Assembly (NCBI GenBank): GCA_026418625.1
Contig: JAOABA010000056.1
Location: 1-64,000, forward strand
DNA length: 64,000 bases
Origin: Candidatus Kapaibacterium sp.
GTDB lineage: Bacteria > Bacteroidota > Ignavibacteria > Kapaibacteriales > UBA2268
Reading direction: 5' to 3'
The notes under the pieces are model-generated. The model made no database searches. It was not told where the DNA came from and worked only from the letters and a program-made list of their open reading frames with translations. Shown here piece after piece: positions 1-9,100 of this stretch. Every line of letters begins with the position of its first letter. The first letter of the stretch is position 1. Both the position numbers and the translations under genes were made by a program.

Positions 1-445
1 CTCTGCGCTCTCTGCGGATTCAATCCTTCCTCATTAGTAAATAAATTTTCTCTCTGCGTTCTCTGCGTGAAACCCCTGAATTTCTCGCAGAGTTCGCAAA
101 GACTGCCGCAGAGTTCGCAAAGATTTATTCAAACAAAGTAAATTTATTAATAATCATAAAATTTTTTCTAACCAAATTTTAAAGTTCTCTGCGGATTCAA
201 TCCTTCCTCATTAGTAAATAAATTTTCTCTCTGCGTTCTCTGCGTGAAACCCCTGAATTTCTCGCAGAGTTCGCAAAGACTGCCGCAAAGTTCGCAGAGA
301 TTTTTTTAAACAAATATAATTTATTAATTATCATAAAATTTTTTTGCTTTTCAATTTTAAAACTCTCTGCGTCCTCTGCGGATTCAATCATTCCTCATTA
401 GTAAATAAATTTTCCCTCTGCGTTCTCTGCGTGAAACCCCTTTAT
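1..445. repeat. CTCTGCG-type tandem repeat array, left part
   Basis: About two and a half units of roughly 177-187 bases. Each unit has a left arm with two CTCTGCG motifs, a short GAAACCCC loop, a right arm with CGCAGAG/CGCAAAG motifs that is largely the reverse complement of the left arm, and an AT-rich tail containing a TTTATTAAT..CATAAAATTTTT block. Units begin near 9, 186 and 373. The third unit stops after its left arm and loop, near 445, just before the nuclease gene. The imperfect inverted arms could fold into a long hairpin. The window starts inside the array, so its left edge is unknown. Confidence 0.9.
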
Positions 446-497
446 TTCCAATAAAGTAACTATATATTAACCTAAAAAATAAAAAGTAGTTAAAAAA

Positions 498-875
498 TTA
501 CAAGTTATTTACCAATCTAATGATGCCGTCTTTTAAAAATTCAACATTGAAATTAATCAACAGTCCTAATTTTTTATTTGATGGTCTCAAATAGGTTAAT
601 AACTGTTTTCTATGAACCGGTGCAATCGCTTCAATTGATTTAATCTCAATAATAACTTTATTTTCAACCAAAATATCTACCCTATAACCAGCTTCTAATT
701 TAATTGCTTCATAAACAAGGGGTATTGGAACCTGCGTTTGAACATATAGACCATGATTTTGTAATTCATATTCCAGAGCTGTTTCGTAAACATTTTCAAA
801 TAAACCGGGACCTAAGATTTTATGTATTTTTAAAGCACAATCAATAATAATCGCTGAAATTTCATTCTCTTGCAT
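498..875 (-). CDS. GxxExxY family protein (PD-(D/E)XK-like nuclease fold)
   Basis: A 125-residue protein with the family signature G24-x-x-E27-x-x-Y30 following a helical N-terminus. It also carries a PD-(D/E)XK-like core with D67 and E77-x-K79 in beta strands. Members of this family (TIGR04256, PDDEXK_3) are predicted nucleases of unknown role; catalysis here is inferred from the motif only. The gene is complete and starts with ATG. It has no operon partner and lies between two halves of a CTCTGCG repeat array. The third repeat unit is interrupted after its left arm at about 445, and repeat sequence resumes near 927. This setting suggests the gene travels with, or acts on, the repeats, which is inference. 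Confidence 0.85.
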   Translation of the reverse strand: MQENEISAIIIDCALKIHKILGPGLFENVYETALEYELQNHGLYVQTQVPIPLVYEAIKLEAGYRVDILVENKVIIEIKSIEAIAPVHRKQLLTYLRPSNKKLGLLINFNVEFLKDGIIRLVNNL

Positions 876-926
876 AAAAGTAAATTCTTGTTATTATTTA
901 AATTATATTTTTAAGAACTTATTATC

Positions 927-1271
927 TGTGTTCTTTGAGTAAACCTCCTGAATTTCTCGCAAAGTTCGCAAAGACCAAGGCAAAGCTCGCAAAGATTTTT
1001 TTAAACAAATTTAATTTATTAATTAACATAAAATTTTTTTGCTTTTCAATTTTAAAACTCTCTGCGTTCTCTGCGTGAACCCCCTGAATTTCTCGCAGAG
1101 TTCGCTAAGACTAACGCAAAGTTCGCAGAGATTTTTTCATACAAAGTAAATTTATTAATTATCATAAAATATTTATTCTAACCAAATTTTAAAGTTCTCT
1201 GCGCTCTCTGCATGAAACCCTTCATTTTCTCGCAGAGTTCGCCATGACTGCCGCAAAGCTCGCAAAGGATA
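927..1271. repeat. CTCTGCG-type tandem repeat array, right part
   Basis: The array resumes after the GxxExxY gene with a degenerate left arm (TCTGTGTTCTTTGAGTAAA) and a good right arm (CTCGCAAAGTTCGCAAAG). Two further units follow near 1057 and 1195. The AT-rich tail blocks match those of the left array. The last unit ends with CGCAAAGG near 1268. From 1272 to 1390 the sequence is AT-rich with no feature I can support. Confidence 0.9.
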
Positions 1272-1390
1272 TTTATAATCAATGAAATACCAAAGGACTA
1301 AATGAATAATCAGAAACAAATATAGTAAAATATTATTAAATTAGTTTTTTTTATCTTGGTTTTTTTAGTCAAAGAACAAACTAATTATTT

Positions 1391-3478
1391 ATGAAACAAT
1401 TAAAAGTTGCTATTCTCTGGCACCAGCACCAACCCTATTATAAGATGGGTGATGAATTTATTCTTCCTTGGGTCAGATTTCACGGAATAAAGGATTACCT
1501 TGATTTGGTTGAGATTCTATATGAATTCCCTGATATTCATCAAACATTTAACCTTGCTCCATCACTGATGGTTCAGATTGAAGAATATATCTCCGGCAAA
1601 ACAAAGGACAAAATTCAAAGATTAACCGAGAAACGCGTAACAGACCTTACCGAAGCTGACAAAAAGCAAATCCTAAAAAGCTTCTTCATTTGTAATTATG
1701 AAAATATGATTCTGCCTTACGAGCGATATAAACAGCTTTTCGATAAGGCTCAGAAAGGCGAGGATGCTTTTTCTTCATTTTCCGATCAAGATTGGCTTGA
1801 TTTGCAGGTTTGGTATAATTTGACTTGGTTCGGTCCTATTACCCGTGAAGAAAAGGGTATTAAAAGGCTTTTTCAAAAGGGAAAAAATTTTACTGAAGAA
1901 GAAAAGCAACTATTGATTGATTTTGATAACGAAACTCTTTCAGCCATTGTTCCAACTTTGAAAAAATTATATTCTCTGAATCAAATTGAAATTAGTGTTT
2001 CCCCTTTTTATCATCCTATTTTACCATTGCTTTGTGATTCTAAAACAGCACTTGAAGCAATGCCTGAGCTTGAACTAAACGGACTTGACTATAGACACCC
2101 TGAAAGTGCAAAATATCATATTGAATCAGCAATTGATTATTATCATTCTCTTTTTGGCTTCAAGCCACTGGGAATGTGGCCCTCCGAAGGCTCTCTATCG
2201 GATGAAGTTTTAAAAATAATGATAGATTCTGGTTTGCAATGGACCGGAACAGATGAAAAATTGCTCGAAAACTCTTTGAAAGATAAATATTTTCACTTAG
2301 AAAAATATTTTAAGCGAAGCTACAAAGCTGAAAATGGAAAAATCTCATTATTCTTCCGTGACCATTATCTTTCTGATGCTATCGGTTTTGTTTATTCAAG
2401 ATGGAATTCTTTTGATGCTGCTAATGATTTTATTAATAAGTTAAAGAAAATCAGAAGCGATATTATTAATCATTATGGCGAATCTGCTCTCGATTTTGCT
2501 GTTGTTCCAGTTATTCTTGACGGTGAAAATTGTTGGGAATATTATAAAAACAACGGATATGAATTCTTAACAGACCTTTATAAGCTTTTCACTCATTCAG
2601 CTGAGTTGAAAACCGTTAAATATTCTGAAATTTTAGGGCAGGAGGATTTTCTTGAACCAATAAATCATATCCAAGCTGGCTCTTGGATTAATGGCAATTT
2701 TTCGATATGGATTGGTCACAAAGATGATAGAGTTGCTTGGCAGGCTCTTTCTGAAGCACATAGTGCTGTTCTTACAGCAAAAGATGCACTTGAGGCTGAG
2801 CCTTTTGAGAAAGCTCTTACCGAAATACATATTGCCGAAGGCTCCGATTGGTTCTGGTGGTATGGCGATGAGCATACTGCTGAAAACAAAGCTGATTTTG
2901 ATGTTATGTTCAGATATCATTTATCGGAAGCTTACCAATATATTGGTGCTATTGTTCCAGACTACCTGTCATATCCATTAGGAAAAAATGGTCTAATCAA
3001 GCAGCTTGTTCATCCAAAAGGTTTAATCACTCCGAAAATTGACGGAAGGATTTATGAATCAGAGTGGGACAATGCCGGTTATTATGATGCAAAGGCTTCT
3101 ATGTCAGCTATGCACAAAGTGGGTGAGTTGATTCACAGAATCTGGTTTGGCTCTGATGAAGATAACATCTATTTTCGTTGCGATAAAACGAGGAAATTTC
3201 AACCCGATGATTATATCTTATTTAGCTTTAAATCACCAAAAGAATTCGATATTTATATCAGGAAAAATTCCTTTGAAATAATTTCTGGCGATGGTATTAA
3301 GATAAATCAATTATCTGTTGCAAAAGATGAAATTATAGAATTCAGTCTTTCAAAAAATACTTTTTTCGAAGGCTTTTTATCGGTTAATAAACCTATGATT
3401 TCAATAATTATTAAGACAAAAACTGCTGACGGTGAACTTTTTTATCCAAATCAAGGAACATTAGATTTAATTTTTTGA
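1391..3478 (+). CDS. Glycoside hydrolase family 57 (amylopullulanase/alpha-amylase-like)
   Basis: A 695-residue protein with the conserved regions of GH57 in order. Region 1 is H11-Q-H-Q-P near the N-terminus. Region 3 is G-M-W-P-S-E with E266 as the expected nucleophile. Region 4 is I-L-D-G-E-N with D377 as the expected acid/base. Region 5 is the tryptophan-rich block S-D-W-F-W-W-Y-G-D near residue 485. The last 150 residues look like a CBM9/DOMON-type beta-sandwich (ID-G-x-I-x-x-x-E-W-D). No signal peptide is visible, so a cytoplasmic alpha-glucan enzyme (glycogen or maltodextrin) is likely. The exact specificity (alpha-amylase, pullulanase or branching) cannot be read from sequence. A cyclophilin gene follows after 13 bases. 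Confidence 0.9.
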   Translation: MKQLKVAILWHQHQPYYKMGDEFILPWVRFHGIKDYLDLVEILYEFPDIHQTFNLAPSLMVQIEEYISGKTKDKIQRLTEKRVTDLTEADKKQILKSFFICNYENMILPYERYKQLFDKAQKGEDAFSSFSDQDWLDLQVWYNLTWFGPITREEKGIKRLFQKGKNFTEEEKQLLIDFDNETLSAIVPTLKKLYSLNQIEISVSPFYHPILPLLCDSKTALEAMPELELNGLDYRHPESAKYHIESAIDYYHSLFGFKPLGMWPSEGSLSDEVLKIMIDSGLQWTGTDEKLLENSLKDKYFHLEKYFKRSYKAENGKISLFFRDHYLSDAIGFVYSRWNSFDAANDFINKLKKIRSDIINHYGESALDFAVVPVILDGENCWEYYKNNGYEFLTDLYKLFTHSAELKTVKYSEILGQEDFLEPINHIQAGSWINGNFSIWIGHKDDRVAWQALSEAHSAVLTAKDALEAEPFEKALTEIHIAEGSDWFWWYGDEHTAENKADFDVMFRYHLSEAYQYIGAIVPDYLSYPLGKNGLIKQLVHPKGLITPKIDGRIYESEWDNAGYYDAKASMSAMHKVGELIHRIWFGSDEDNIYFRCDKTRKFQPDDYILFSFKSPKEFDIYIRKNSFEIISGDGIKINQLSVAKDEIIEFSLSKNTFFEGFLSVNKPMISIIIKTKTADGELFYPNQGTLDLIF

Positions 3479-3491
3479 TATTAATTAGATT

Positions 3492-4202
3492 ATGAAATTA
3501 AATAACATCAAATACATTTTAACAATTTTCATTCTTATTTTCTTCCATTTCTCTTGCAATGAATTGGAAGAGAAAATAGATAAATCAATTGATGACAAGA
3601 CAAATATAAACGACACAGACAAAACAATTGAAGGAGTCAAGCTTCAATATCAGAGTGACACACCAGCAGTAACACATAATGCTCTAATAAAAACATCAAT
3701 GGGAAATATCAAAATTGAGCTTTTCGGAAAAGATGCACCAAAAACCGTGGAAAATTTTGTTAAGCTCTCTAAATCAGGATATTATAATGGAGTGCTTTTT
3801 CATAGAGTAGCAAAAAATTTTTTGATACAGACTGGGGATGGAAATACAAAATTCAAATCAAAAAGAAATGAGTGGGGTTTAGGAGGAAAATCAAGTTTCG
3901 GGAAAGAATTCAATGATGAGATAAATCCCCAGTCACCTTCTTTCAAAATGGGTTACCGCAAGGGAACAGTGGCAATGGCTAATCGTGGACCAAACACCAA
4001 CACAAGCCAATTCTTTATATGTTTGGACGAAGCAATCAATTTAGAACCAAGATGGACTATATTTGGTAGAGTCGTCGAGGGGATGGATGTTGTTGAAAAA
4101 ATTTCAAAAGTTGACATTATTGCCGGAACAATTGACCCTGACGACGGTTTGCCCGTTAAACCAATAAAAATCTTATCTATTACTATCAAAGCTGTTAAAT
4201 AA
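3492..4202 (+). CDS. Cyclophilin-type peptidyl-prolyl isomerase, lipoprotein
   Basis: A 236-residue protein. A hydrophobic N-terminal segment ends at C22 in a lipobox-like H-F-S-C, so it is probably a periplasm-facing lipoprotein. A 45-residue polar linker follows. The cyclophilin domain covers about 68-236, with the motifs T-V-E-N-F-V, F-H-R-V, N-x-N-T-S-Q-F-F-I and F-G-R-V-V-E-G-M-D. These include the active-site arginine (FHRV) and the QFFI segment. It should catalyse cis-trans isomerisation of prolyl bonds in envelope proteins. A glycosyltransferase gene starts one base after its stop codon, so the two are likely co-transcribed. Confidence 0.92.
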   Translation: MKLNNIKYILTIFILIFFHFSCNELEEKIDKSIDDKTNINDTDKTIEGVKLQYQSDTPAVTHNALIKTSMGNIKIELFGKDAPKTVENFVKLSKSGYYNGVLFHRVAKNFLIQTGDGNTKFKSKRNEWGLGGKSSFGKEFNDEINPQSPSFKMGYRKGTVAMANRGPNTNTSQFFICLDEAINLEPRWTIFGRVVEGMDVVEKISKVDIIAGTIDPDDGLPVKPIKILSITIKAVK

Positions 4203-4203
4203 A

Positions 4204-5178
4204 TTGAAAGTTCTAATCACTCAACTTGGGCGAATCGGGGATATGATTTTGTTAACCCCTATGTTTTCAATTCTTAAAGAAAATTATCCGGATTCCACAA
4301 TTGATGTCATTTGCGGAACAAAGAATTATTCCATCATTGCTAATAATCCATACATAAATAATATCTTTATTTTTGATAAATCACCATTCAAGCTGATTAG
4401 ATTTTTTAATCAGGTTAGAGAGACAAATTATGATTATTATATTGATCCAAAAGATCACTATTCTCGGGAAAGTTCCATTTTAGCAGGAATGATAAAAGCA
4501 AAAAATAAGATTGGTTTCAAATCTGATGAAAGGAGTAAATTTAATTTAGGCATACCCACTAATAAAGAAAATGAAGGTAAGCATTACTCGGAAAAAATTC
4601 TTAATCCACTTAAATATCTCAACATTGAAGTGTCAGATAAGAGCCATAAACCAGTGTTGTTCGAATCGCCTGAATCAATTAAATATTTTCAAGAATTTCG
4701 TGAAGTTAATAATTTAGATAAATATATTGTAATTAATATCTCTGCCAGTCAAAAGCGAAAAATGTGGGATAAGGAAAAATGGGTTGAATTTATTAATAGT
4801 GTTAATAGTAAATATGAGGAAAAGGATTTTGATTTTGTGATTACTTCAGCACCAACTGAGTCAGAGGACGTAAAATATATTATCGAAAATACAAGTAATT
4901 TAATACACTTTCAATCAAGAAATATATTAGATGTTGTTTCATTGATTAAAAACAGCTGGTTGCTAATTACCCCTGACACAGCTCTCGTGCATATTGCCGC
5001 AGCATTTAATATTAAATTATTAGGCCTTTTTGCAAATAATCCATTTTTTTATTCGATGTTCCATCCATTAAGCGATGAATTTGAAGTCGTTATGACACCC
5101 GAAGGTAGTGAAAATATTGATGATATAGATTTTACTCAGATATATGAAGCATTCTTGAGGATATCAGAAAAACTTTAA
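4204..5178 (+). CDS. Glycosyltransferase family 9 (heptosyltransferase-like)
   Basis: A 324-residue protein starting with TTG. The start is chosen because M-K-V-L-I-T-Q-L-G-R-I-G-D is the normal GT9 N-terminus; the codon lies one base after the preceding stop. The GT-B fold shows as an N-terminal Rossmann-like half and a C-terminal half with N-I-S-A-S-Q-K-R-K-M-W (sugar-nucleotide/phosphate loop). The diagnostic D258-T-A-L-V-H-I-A-A-A corresponds to the D-T-G-P-x-H-L-A-A-A motif of heptosyltransferases. It probably adds a heptose or related sugar to lipopolysaccharide core at the inner membrane. A sugar-nucleotide enzyme lies 49 bases downstream. Confidence 0.9.
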   Translation: MKVLITQLGRIGDMILLTPMFSILKENYPDSTIDVICGTKNYSIIANNPYINNIFIFDKSPFKLIRFFNQVRETNYDYYIDPKDHYSRESSILAGMIKAKNKIGFKSDERSKFNLGIPTNKENEGKHYSEKILNPLKYLNIEVSDKSHKPVLFESPESIKYFQEFREVNNLDKYIVINISASQKRKMWDKEKWVEFINSVNSKYEEKDFDFVITSAPTESEDVKYIIENTSNLIHFQSRNILDVVSLIKNSWLLITPDTALVHIAAAFNIKLLGLFANNPFFYSMFHPLSDEFEVVMTPEGSENIDDIDFTQIYEAFLRISEKL

Positions 5179-5227
5179 ATCAAATTAACCATAAAAACAT
5201 TAAATTTGTAATTTTTTTGAAAGAGAT

Positions 5228-6166
5228 ATGGCAAAAGTAGTTATAACAGGCGGAGCAGGTTTTCTTGGTTCTCATCTTTGCGACAGGTTCTTAGCCGAAG
5301 GCGACGAGGTTATTTGTATTGACAATTTAATTACAGGAAGTGCTGAAAATATAGCACATAATTTCGGAAATCCTAAGTTCAAATTTATTAATTATGATGT
5401 AACGAATTATACATATATCAGCGGTGAGGTTGATTTCATCCTCCATTTTGCCTCCCCAGCATCCCCGATTGATTATTTGAAATTACCGATTCAAACCCTG
5501 AAAGTTGGCTCTCTTGGAACACATAAAACATTGGGTTTAGCAAAAGAAAAGAAAGCAAGATATTTACTGGCAAGCACAAGCGAGGTTTATGGAGATCCCT
5601 TGATTCACCCACAAGATGAGTCATATTGGGGAAATGTCAATCCGGTTGGTTATCGTGGGGTTTATGACGAAGCAAAAAGATTTGCAGAAGCAATGACAAT
5701 GGCTTACCATCGCTATCACGGTGTTGATACCCGTATAGTCAGAATCTTCAATACTTATGGTCCAAGAATGAGGATTAATGACGGAAGAGCCATACCTGCT
5801 TTTATTTCCCAAGCCCTGAATAATGAAGTTGTTACGGTTTTCGGCGACGGTTCCCAAACACGGTCGGTTTGCTATGTTGATGATTTAATCGAAGGAATTT
5901 ATAGATTGATTAATTCCAATGTTACTCATCCTGTAAATATCGGAAACCCCGACGAAATTACTATGCTGGATTTAGCAAAGGAAATAATAGAACTAACAAA
6001 TTCCAAGAGCCAGATTGTTTTCAAAGAATTGCCCGAAGATGACCCCAAGGTTCGAAGACCGAACATAACATTAGCTAAAAAGCTATTGGATTGGGAGCCA
6101 AAGATACACAGAAGTATCGGTTTAAAGCATACAATTGAAGATTTCAGAAAAAGGCTTGGCTGCTAA
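5228..6166 (+). CDS. uxs: UDP-glucuronate decarboxylase (UDP-xylose synthase), SDR family
   Basis: A 312-residue extended short-chain dehydrogenase. The NAD-binding G8-G-A-G-F-L-G-S is at the N-terminus. The H-F-A-S-P-A-S-P block near residue 75 is typical of UDP-xylose synthases. The catalytic set is S-T-S-E-V-Y-G and Y146-x-x-x-K150. The substrate-loop [10 protein letters not shown] and F-G-D-G-x-Q-T-R-S motifs are present. It would convert UDP-glucuronate to UDP-xylose in the cytoplasm for surface polysaccharide or glycoprotein glycans. A TAAATTTG box at 5201-5208 resembles a -7 element, but no good -33 element precedes it. The stop codon abuts that of the convergent gene with no spacer. 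Another sugar-nucleotide epimerase is a less likely alternative. Confidence 0.88.
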   Translation: MAKVVITGGAGFLGSHLCDRFLAEGDEVICIDNLITGSAENIAHNFGNPKFKFINYDVTNYTYISGEVDFILHFASPASPIDYLKLPIQTLKVGSLGTHKTLGLAKEKKARYLLASTSEVYGDPLIHPQDESYWGNVNPVGYRGVYDEAKRFAEAMTMAYHRYHGVDTRIVRIFNTYGPRMRINDGRAIPAFISQALNNEVVTVFGDGSQTRSVCYVDDLIEGIYRLINSNVTHPVNIGNPDEITMLDLAKEIIELTNSKSQIVFKELPEDDPKVRRPNITLAKKLLDWEPKIHRSIGLKHTIEDFRKRLGC

Positions 6167-9100
6167 TCATCTGATTATATTGAATCTGTCTCGCCAGATA
6201 TGCATATAATCTGATTTCACAGTTATGAAATATGCCCCTGAAATTAAATTGTTTAAATCTAATAGCAATTCTTTTGAGTTTTTATCCACATTCTGTGTAG
6301 TTTGGTAAAGCACATTACCACTTATATCTGTTATAGTAATATAAATATTCATCTCATCAGTTGCTCTAATGTCTGCCTTAAAATGACCGTCAGTTATAAT
6401 CTGATTTTTAGTGGCAATATTCAATTCAGGAATAAATGTGTATTTGATAGCTGCAATTGGCAAACATAAAGGAGTAACCTGAAGCCATCCGTCTTTCTTT
6501 TCAATATCAACTTCTTTATCGCTCTTTATATCAAATTGTTTTAATTCCAATTTTGTAAGATTTGGGTCAGAGGCAAGAGCAATGCCATCAATCCATAGGA
6601 ATTCTCCGGATTGTTTAAATAAATCTTTGACCAATTCCTCATTCAAAGACCCGCTTAAAATTCCGGATTTATAATCAAAAATTGTCTCGATTGGCTTTTC
6701 GTTTGTCCTTAAATATACATTATATGGATAAAAGAGCCAACGGTCAAAAGTAATTGTATAATCAATTTTCGATAGGTTTACTCTCGGGAGGCTGTCCTGC
6801 AAGGAAAGAGCAATCATAAATTTATCTCCGGGTGCAAGGGTATATTCGCCGATAAATACCTTGTTGCTGTATCTTTCCTGAGGTATTCTTGCTATTAAAT
6901 CAACTGAAAAGCTGTCAAGGCAATTTGTTTTTTGAATTATTTCGAGCTTTGCCGTGAAATCTCCTTCACTGCTTCCTATGAATGTAATAGGTACTGACAC
7001 ACTTGCCAATGGCTCTAAACCTAACGGTAAATTTAATTGATATGAGAAGCCGTTATTGTTAGGAATAATTTTTATATCTTGAATTTCAATCCGTGAGGAT
7101 GAATTATTTTGAATAGTTATAGTTCTATTTGATGCCTCGTTTTTCCATACAGAACCAAAATTAAGTTGTGTGGGCGTTACAGACAATTTTGGTGAAATCA
7201 ATTCTGCTGTTACATCAACATTTAAGGTGTAATTGCATATTTTGCTATACAAAGAAAATGTTTCAGTATAGATGCCATCATTTTGAAATTCAACAGGTTT
7301 CAATACAATTGTCAATTCGGCACTATTGTTTGGTTCGACAATTAAAAAATCATCAGGTATAGCAATAAAATGATTTGAAGAACCAGCTTTTGAAATAATT
7401 AGAGTATCAGCCAAGGTGCCACTGTTCTGATAAGTAATTTTAATTTGTTTATCATTTTCGCATTTTTCAAACTTGCCGAAATCGTAGTTAAAACTTTTGG
7501 GTGTTGTTTCAGTTTTTCTAAACTCTCCATTTAGCTTAATCCCGAAATTTTTCCCCTGCATATTCTTAGATTCAATTATAATTTCTCCAGAATGAGTTCC
7601 TTCTGTTAGTGGAAAATAAAGAATCTCAATATCAAGCACTTCGGAAGGCTTTATTATATAAGGTAATTGTGGTTTATTTGTAATTTTAAAATGAGTTTCA
7701 TCAGGGATGATTTCAAGAACTTCAATAGTATCAGCTAAAATTCCAGAATTTGTTATCCTTATTTTGTCTGTCTTAGAGATTGGATTACAGAGTTGCTTCC
7801 CGAAATCAATTGCAGTTTTGTCGAATTCAAGGCTTGGGCTTAAAGATTGAATATTAATCAAAAGACATTGTTCAGCAGGACATTCACCCTCTGCAGCAAA
7901 ACAAAGATTCGTCCTGAAACTTGAATCAATCAAAGGAGTAAAGTTAAATGTAAAATCTATTGTTTGACCGGGGCTAATATCCACAGGTAAATTTGGTGTA
8001 AAATTATAGGAAAAATTACTCAGTTGAGGATTTAAATAGATTTTTGTAATCTTTAAATCAATTGTTCCGGTATTTGTAACTTTGACTATCCGCTGATTTG
8101 GTTGATTTGTAATAAAAATCCCATCAAAGAAAGCTGGATTGAGCCTTAAGCCAGCATCAATTCCTTCTCCAGTAATAGCGATTCTCAAAGTATCATAGCA
8201 GGGCAATGCTGTTATTATCAATGTATCCTGAAATTTCCCTCTTATTGTTGGTCTGAAATTTACAAAGCCACGAACAGTATCAGTCAATAAGGTTAAAGTT
8301 CTTGGAAAAATTGTTGCTGGAAAAGTATATGAGAATTGATTTTTTATAAAACTTGGTCTGTCAATTATCAATGGAAGATTTCCGGTCTTGAAAAATGAAA
8401 GAGGAACCGATATTGAATCGCCTAAACAGATTCTTCCAAAGTCAATATTTTTTACTTTCGTTAACATATTGGCAAACCCATATTCACCGGTTAGGATCAA
8501 TTCCAATGGATTTTTATCACCTCTTGCTGTTGTAACATCATTGTTTTCGAGTCTTAAACGCGTTGCAAATCTTCCGGTTGCACTTGGATTGAAATTGATT
8601 ATGATTGTGTCTTTCTCGCCGGGCTGTAAAGTTATTGGAATGATTTTTCCACTTTTCCAACCGGCAATGGTAAATCCAGTAGCTATGTCAATTATCCTCG
8701 CTGATTTGATAATTAATGAGTCATTACCTGTATTTTTGATTTCAAATTCGAGTTTTCCCTTGTTGATGCACTCAAGTTTGATTTCTTTGCTTGGAGCGTC
8801 TGCGGAGATTATTGGGGAAACTCCATAGGCTCTGACGGTTATAAAAGTATCCCTGTCACAAGGGAAGAGACTTACTTTGAATCTTGCTTCCTGCCATCCG
8901 GTATCCTGCAAGCGAATAGTGAATTTTGTTTCAACACCCATTGTTGTAACCAGCACTGGTAAAGTAACCGAAAAATTAAATTCATTAGAGCCAGAAACCT
9001 TTTGAATCATTGTAATTCGTTCACCTAAGACTTCAGCGGTCCAACGGATAGTTTTTTCGTAAGTTTGTCCGCAAATGGCACGATTGATTACAATAAGAGT

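Noticed and set aside
197-391. 64-residue reading frame on the minus strand inside the CTCTGCG array
   Set aside because: It consists of repeat sequence, and the other repeat units do not keep it open; no protein-like features.
1-1271. CTCTGCG units considered as CRISPR or rRNA intervening sequence
   Set aside because: Units of about 177-187 bases with conserved tails are too long for CRISPR, and no rRNA is nearby.
8388-8828. 146-residue plus-strand frame within the 1414-residue protein
   Set aside because: Antisense shadow of well-supported Ig-like repeats; no ribosome site.
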